From: JAQICJ01 sp041686345
Lineage (GTDB): Bacteria; Myxococcota_A; Polyangia; HGW-17
Direction: 5' to 3'
Length of the DNA: 19,243 bases
Assembly (NCBI GenBank): GCA_041686345.1
Contig: JAWLEA010000057.1
Span: forward strand, 1 to 19,243
This document shows positions 15,387 through 19,243 of this stretch, piece after piece. A program made the translations under genes and the position numbers. Each line of letters starts with the position of its first letter. The first letter of the stretch is position 1. A model generated the notes under the pieces. The model saw only the letters and a program-made list of their open reading frames with translations. It was not told where the DNA came from and searched no databases.

Positions 15387-16598
15387 ATGAAATCAGTTCT
15401 GCAAAAATGTAAACAGCGACTTCTCAAAAGTGGTCTTGTACAGGAAGATTCTTTGATTCTGGCTTCCAGAAATTATAAAATTTGGTGGAATACCCACGCT
15501 GGTTCCCCGCAAAAACAGCAAATCCTTAAAAAAATCATGAAAAAATTGGGTTACAACTATTTAATTTACGCTCGCCCCAACCAGCCTTGGCTGGATATAA
15601 TCAAGTTTTACGCCAAAAAGCAAAAATTGATCATTCCTGATGATTCGGAAACAAGGATATTGCTCCAGGCTATCCCTGTACTTACTTCCCTGAATTTTTC
15701 CGAGGCTAAAGAAGTTTTAGCTGTATATCCAGCAACTGTTCTTCCTGACGGCTCCATAATCGCCGGGGGCAGATATGCTTTTTTAGAATCCTATGTTCTG
15801 TTGAGTTCTGTCTGTTTTGCTCTTTTTGTAAAATTCATGGCCGATTATCTGCTTGCTTATCAACAAGGAGTGGTGAATTCTTTTCAGTCAAAATTATTCA
15901 GGCAGATAGTTGCCAATCTTTCCCTTTCCTATGCTCCCGACTTGAATATTGAAAATCCTCTGGATTTTCAGCCTGAATTGGAGGATTTTTCTTTATTTCC
16001 CGAGGTTGCTCAACAATTAAGTTCATTCCAGGGTGATCTGCCTGAATCAATTGATTTAACAGGAAAACTTACAGTGGAGTTGGGGCTGGTGGATTCTTTT
16101 TTTGGTAATATTTCAGTCAAAAAGGATAAGCAGATATTGATCAGTCGTTCAGGAGTTCCTCTGGATGAATTATCAGGTAATCTTGTTGCCATAGATGGCT
16201 TTTCAACTTTGGGTATTATTGCTTCCAGTGAATTTTCCGCCCATGATTCCATCTATAAAAATTGTTCTGCCCAAGCCGTTTTACATGGTCATCCTTTATT
16301 TTCGGTGATTTTATCCCTGGCTTGTTTTTATTTTGATTGTCCCGGAAGGGGCCGGTGTCATCTTGAATGTTCCAGAGAAAGATTTGCCGGTGGAGTTCGG
16401 GTGGTTGCAGGTGAAATTGGTACCGGCAAGTACGGTTTGGTAAATACAGTTCCCCCGGCTTTGAAGAAATATGCAGGTGTGGTTGTTTATGGCCACGGGG
16501 TATTTGTAAGGGGAGGTAGTTTGTCTGAGTGTCTGTTCAGATTGCTGCAAATTGAACGCCGGGCTTTAGCGAAGTATTTTAGTTTCTTGAGAATCTGA
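15387..16598 (+). CDS. Class II aldolase/adducin-like protein with N-terminal extension
   Basis: 403 residues. The C-terminal part (about 225-400) matches class II aldolase/adducin proteins, zinc enzymes that cleave or epimerise sugar phosphates: GNISVKKD..ILISRSGV, Glu282 in SSEFSAHDSIYK (the catalytic Glu position), His300 and His302 in LHGHP, and His370 in VVYGHGVFVRGG, so the full metal triad is present. A short Cys cluster (CFYFDCPGRGRCHLEC, about 314-329) lies between the His ligands and is unusual. The first 220 residues have no clear family, but VLPDGSIIAGGRYAFLESYVL (split over about 114-134) resembles the GHGVFVRGGSLSECLF end of an aldolase domain, so a degenerate second aldolase copy is possible. 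It follows the AOR gene by 17 bases with a weak ribosome site. The aldehyde made by an aldolase could feed the AOR; that is inference. Confidence 0.8.
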   Translation: MKSVLQKCKQRLLKSGLVQEDSLILASRNYKIWWNTHAGSPQKQQILKKIMKKLGYNYLIYARPNQPWLDIIKFYAKKQKLIIPDDSETRILLQAIPVLTSLNFSEAKEVLAVYPATVLPDGSIIAGGRYAFLESYVLLSSVCFALFVKFMADYLLAYQQGVVNSFQSKLFRQIVANLSLSYAPDLNIENPLDFQPELEDFSLFPEVAQQLSSFQGDLPESIDLTGKLTVELGLVDSFFGNISVKKDKQILISRSGVPLDELSGNLVAIDGFSTLGIIASSEFSAHDSIYKNCSAQAVLHGHPLFSVILSLACFYFDCPGRGRCHLECSRERFAGGVRVVAGEIGTGKYGLVNTVPPALKKYAGVVVYGHGVFVRGGSLSECLFRLLQIERRALAKYFSFLRI

Positions 16599-18471
16599 AA
16601 ACAGCGAGAATTGTGAAAAAGAATGAAAAAACAAGTAAAGGCAGGGTGGAGTTGGTTTCTCCGGCTAGATTACAGCCGCAACCTTTGGCTTTATCTTTGG
16701 CAGTTGTTTTTTCTTTTTTGGTTTTGGCTGCCGGAGACATATCTTTCTTTTGGGATTGTTTTTCAGTCTTTTTGTCTTCTTTGTCTTTTTTGTCCTTTTT
16801 GGTTGTATCTTTGCTTGCTCGTCTTTGGGCATCAGTCATTTTTTTGTCGTTTTCGGGAACTCGGAAATGTTCTCCATTTTCTTCGACAATTCTTTTATAC
16901 CAGTGTTTGGGATAACCGGGATGTTCGGCTTTGTCTTTTTTATTTCTGACATTACCGTCCATATATTTCATCAAAAGCTCCTGTCCCAGTTTTTTCCAAC
17001 GCTTCAGGACATTTTCTGAAACTTTTCCGGAATATTCGTTGAGATAAGTATTGATGGCTTTGGAATTTCCTTTGGCTTTGGCCATAGTTGCAACAATTTT
17101 ATCAATTTCCTCTTGTTTTTCCACAAAACCCTTTTCAAAATTGCTCTGAACCTCTTTTATATCTTTGATCATATCTTTGTAGCGAGAGTAAGCGAAATTG
17201 GCTACCCAATTGAATACCCAGAAGGCTGAATCCCAGGAAAAAGTGTGGAAGTCAGCTGTATCAACTGCATAGGGTTTGGGTATTTCAGTCAAGCCGGCGT
17301 ACATGGGGACATAAACAGTAGAGGCTGCATCATCAACAGAAAACCAGAGGATTCCTCCCACGGGATCAGGCAGTTCGGCTCTTGATTGACTGACGAAGGA
17401 AAATCCGGTTTGTTGAGTTGCGGTGGCTCTTTCATTGAGATATTTTTTTCCTTTGTATTCCCAGGTTAATGGACGCCAGCGATAAGGCAGTTCGTAAGGT
17501 CCTGCTCCTACACCTTTGCTTAAATCAAATTCTGTTCCTTCAAAATGATCCCTCATTAACTCCATCAGATCCAGAGCCGATAATTTTTTATCTGGTTTTA
17601 CCCACAGAGGGAGAGGTTCTGCTGTTTTAACACATTTTACATAATCCGAGGGGATATTGAGGGAAGGAGCAACGGCTCTGAAAAAGCTCCAAACGCGACT
17701 TGAGCAGACGCGCAGAGTTTTGCAGTCGGCGGGCGCGTATGCATCCACAAAGGAAAAATCTTTGTCTTTTCCTTTAAAATAGCCTTTTTCCCGAGCAAAT
17801 GAGATTACGTCTTTTGAATAAAGGCAGTTTTCGGGATCGTCCAGAGGAAATTTGCGGATGCGGGCACGGTTGGCATGAGCGGTAACATATCCCGGGGGAA
17901 GACGACGGGCTACCCAGACAGCTCCTTTGTTGTCTGGGCCTTTGCCGATGAGATCCATTATCCAGACTTCTTCTTTGTCAGCCAAAGAGAAAGTTTCGCC
18001 TGAACTGTAATAACCATATTTTTTAACCAGTTTACCCATGGTTTTGATGGCTTCCCTTGCTGTTTTGGCTCTTTGCAAGGTGATGTAAATCAGACTGCCA
18101 TAATCAATAAGTCCTTTTTTATTGCGTAATTCTTTGGGACCTCCCCACGTAGTTTCGCCGATAACAAGTTGATGTTCGTTCATATTTCCCACAACTCGGT
18201 ATGTTTTTTCGGCCTGTTTGATTTTTCCCAGATATTTGCCTGTATCCCACTCGTGAACCTTCATCATTTTATCTTTTCCCCAAGTTTTTCGAGGACGGTA
18301 ATAAAGTTCTCCATAGAGATCATGGGAATCGGCTGCATAGGTGATCATATTGGAATTATTGCTGGAAGCCTTCTTTGTAACCAGGAAGTTGGTGCAGGCT
18401 TGAGCTGTTTCAATTGTTTGAAAGAGCGCAAGGAAAAGTGAAAGACTGATAAAAAAAACTGAATTCTTCAT
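16579..18471 (-). CDS. Secreted C69-family dipeptidase with MYXO-CTERM-like anchor
   Basis: 630 residues. Residues 1-25 are a signal peptide ending A-Q-A, and Cys26 (ACTNFLVTKKAS) would become the N-terminal nucleophile after cleavage, as in Ntn-type peptidase family C69 (PepD-like). Supporting motifs: MITYAADSHD, VIGETTWGGPKEL, GLIDYGSLIYITLQRAKTA, YYSSGETFSLADKEEVWIMD, and ARRLPPGYVTAHANRARIR. Residues about 540-593 form a Lys/Asp-rich linker, followed by GCGC (Cys598, Cys600), a hydrophobic segment to Val624 and FRFSRN, the layout of a MYXO-CTERM sorting tail. The ATG at 18471 was chosen over the TTG at 18507 because AAGG lies upstream and the signal peptide then starts directly. Its 3' end overlaps the aldolase gene by 20 bases, convergently. 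It probably digests peptides at the cell surface. Confidence 0.88.
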   Translation of the reverse strand: MKNSVFFISLSLFLALFQTIETAQACTNFLVTKKASSNNSNMITYAADSHDLYGELYYRPRKTWGKDKMMKVHEWDTGKYLGKIKQAEKTYRVVGNMNEHQLVIGETTWGGPKELRNKKGLIDYGSLIYITLQRAKTAREAIKTMGKLVKKYGYYSSGETFSLADKEEVWIMDLIGKGPDNKGAVWVARRLPPGYVTAHANRARIRKFPLDDPENCLYSKDVISFAREKGYFKGKDKDFSFVDAYAPADCKTLRVCSSRVWSFFRAVAPSLNIPSDYVKCVKTAEPLPLWVKPDKKLSALDLMELMRDHFEGTEFDLSKGVGAGPYELPYRWRPLTWEYKGKKYLNERATATQQTGFSFVSQSRAELPDPVGGILWFSVDDAASTVYVPMYAGLTEIPKPYAVDTADFHTFSWDSAFWVFNWVANFAYSRYKDMIKDIKEVQSNFEKGFVEKQEEIDKIVATMAKAKGNSKAINTYLNEYSGKVSENVLKRWKKLGQELLMKYMDGNVRNKKDKAEHPGYPKHWYKRIVEENGEHFRVPENDKKMTDAQRRASKDTTKKDKKDKEDKKTEKQSQKKDMSPAAKTKKEKTTAKDKAKGCGCNLAGETNSTLPLLVFSFFFTILAVFRFSRN

Positions 18472-18488
18472 TGGTGTGCCTTGTGGTT

Positions 18489-18663
18489 TATATAGTTCCC
18501 ATCCCAAAAATGGATGTCATCGTCTGACGATGGAATTTTCATTGATCTGCTTTGTCATAACTTCTTGAAATAGCATCAACTATATCTGCGAAGTTATTCC
18601 GTGCATCTCAATCAAACTTCTTCCCACAGCCGAAAACACCACTTCTGGGATGGGAACTATATA
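18489..18663. repeat. 175-bp element bounded by perfect 18-bp inverted repeats
   Basis: TATATAGTTCCCATCCCA (18489-18506) and its exact reverse complement TGGGATGGGAACTATATA (18646-18663) flank 139 bases. Inside are two further inverted repeats: CATCGTCTGACGATG (18518-18532) and ATAACTTC (18557-18564) with GAAGTTAT (18590-18597). No clear target-site duplication or coding frame is visible. It could be a MITE-like insertion or a large RNA hairpin in the leader of the dipeptidase gene, whose ATG is 18 bases from the left arm. Confidence 0.75.
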
Positions 18664-18873
18664 GTGATCGTTAAAAAAGAAAGATGATTAAAAATTCATT
18701 AAAACAAAACTGAATCCTGATTCAATTCTGAACAAATAATTGCCAATTAATATCATAGCAGTAAAAAATTACAAGATTGAAATGGCAACTGGTTCCGGTA
18801 TCCCAAAAATTTTTTTTGTGGAATTATCCCCTTGAAGGAGGTGGAGGGGTGAAGTAAAAAAAGAGGGACTGGG
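18664..18873 (+). other. AT-rich gene-free stretch with G-rich block
   Basis: No coding frame or RNA gene is recognisable. It is A/T-rich to about 18820, then G-rich (CCTTGAAGG palindrome at 18831-18839 followed by AGGTGGAGGGG). A short hairpin TGGGT/ACCCA (18870-18883) stands immediately before the hydrolase remnant. Any promoter of the dipeptidase gene would lie in or near this stretch, but none stands out. Confidence 0.4.
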
Positions 18874-18888
18874 TTGGGACCCACCGGG

Positions 18889-19167
18889 ATGCAGGCTTGT
18901 GCTTCTGAAGGGGATAATCACGAACAATTTTACGAAGCAAGTGCTTCACCCGCTTACCATGTTACAGCTACCGAATATGGACACAATGATATGCTCGATG
19001 ATAATCTGGAAGGTTGTGGCATGGAATGTACTTCTTGTGCGTCAGGTCCCGAACCTCCACTGATGAGGAAGCTGGTACAGGCTCACTTGGTGGTTTTTTT
19101 CAGAGGCACTTTGCAAGGAGACAGTTCAGTTTTTTCAGTACTGATGTTGATTGTCACTTTAAATTGA
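18889..19167 (+). pseudogene. C-terminal remnant of chlorophyllase-like alpha/beta hydrolase
   Basis: The frame (open from a TTG at 18874, first ATG at 18889) encodes about 92 residues that match the end of chlorophyllase-type alpha/beta hydrolases: CASEGDNHEQFYEASASPAY, EYGHNDMLDD with the catalytic His at 18982, Cys-containing CTSCASG, then MRKLVQAHLVVFFRGTLQGD. A full protein needs about 200 further residues upstream with the GxSxG nucleophile and acid; nothing of the kind lies in 18664-18873 in any frame, and no ribosome site fits. It is therefore a 5'-truncated gene fragment, unlikely to be active. The cut may be linked to the hairpin or inverted-repeat element upstream. Identification rests on remembered motif similarity. 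Confidence 0.65.
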
Positions 19168-19176
19168 GGGGAATTA

Positions 19177-19230
19177 TTGGATTATTTTGATGGGATTATT
19201 GGATTATTTTGATTGTTGGATTATTTTGAT
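19177..19230. repeat. Three short tandem repeats TTGGATTATTTTGAT
   Basis: Three copies of the 15-base core at 19177-19191, 19199-19213 and 19216-19230, at offsets of 22 and 17 bases, directly after the hydrolase remnant. The array may continue past the window edge. Confidence 0.8.
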
Positions 19231-19243
19231 TTTTTAGATCAGT

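Noticed and set aside
16613..17019. Plus-strand frames of about 90-108 codons opposite the dipeptidase gene
   Set aside because: They are Phe/Leu-rich mirror images of the Lys-rich linker and have no independent support.

Overview
The window looks like part of a chromosome from an anaerobic or facultative bacterium of the old deltaproteobacterial assemblage (Myxococcota, Desulfobacterota or a related lineage). Three things point that way: MopE-type CDGxDNDCDGxxDE repeats, DUF4215 'myxo disulfide' repeats, and C-terminal Cys/transmembrane/Arg tails of the MYXO-CTERM type. A tungsten-pterin aldehyde oxidoreductase-like gene suggests low-oxygen metabolism. Flanks and intergenic DNA are AT-rich; the Cys-repeat genes are visibly more GC-rich. 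The lineage call is inference from protein families only.

Layout: (1) 151-2328 (+), a secreted lipoprotein with calcium-type thrombospondin-3 repeats, two beta-sandwich domains and a possible papain-like C-terminal domain. (2) 2437-3732 (-), a lipoprotein serpin with an inhibitory-type hinge. (3) 3880-4650 (-), an unrecognised cytosolic protein. (4) 4966-13337 (+), a giant Cys-rich surface-protein region: a von Willebrand A fragment, an out-of-frame junction inside a MopE repeat, nine MopE repeats, an EGF-like Cys-rich stretch, a MYXO-CTERM-like tail, then without a stop codon a second protein starting with its own lipoprotein signal (8277), fifteen MopE repeats including a 930-bp tandem duplication, a formylglycine-generating-enzyme-like domain lacking the catalytic Cys pair, four DUF4215 repeats and a C-terminal beta domain. 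(5) 13717-16598 (+), a two-gene operon of a divergent aldehyde:ferredoxin oxidoreductase and a class II aldolase/adducin-like protein. (6) 16579-18471 (-), a secreted C69-family dipeptidase with a Lys-rich linker and a GCGC/TM sorting tail, overlapping the aldolase tail to tail by 20 bases. (7) 18489-18663, a 175-bp element bounded by perfect 18-bp inverted repeats in the upstream region of the dipeptidase gene. (8) 18889-19167 (+), the C-terminal remnant of a chlorophyllase-like alpha/beta hydrolase, then short tandem repeats at the window edge.

The main theme is the cell envelope: two or three lipoproteins, two proteins with MYXO-CTERM-like anchors, a protease inhibitor and two likely peptidase/hydrolase domains. 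The AOR/aldolase pair is the only clearly metabolic unit; its AOR has lost several residues normally used to hold the pterin cofactor. The most notable signals are the two anomalies in the giant Cys-rich region, the atypical AOR/aldolase pair, and the inverted-repeat element.
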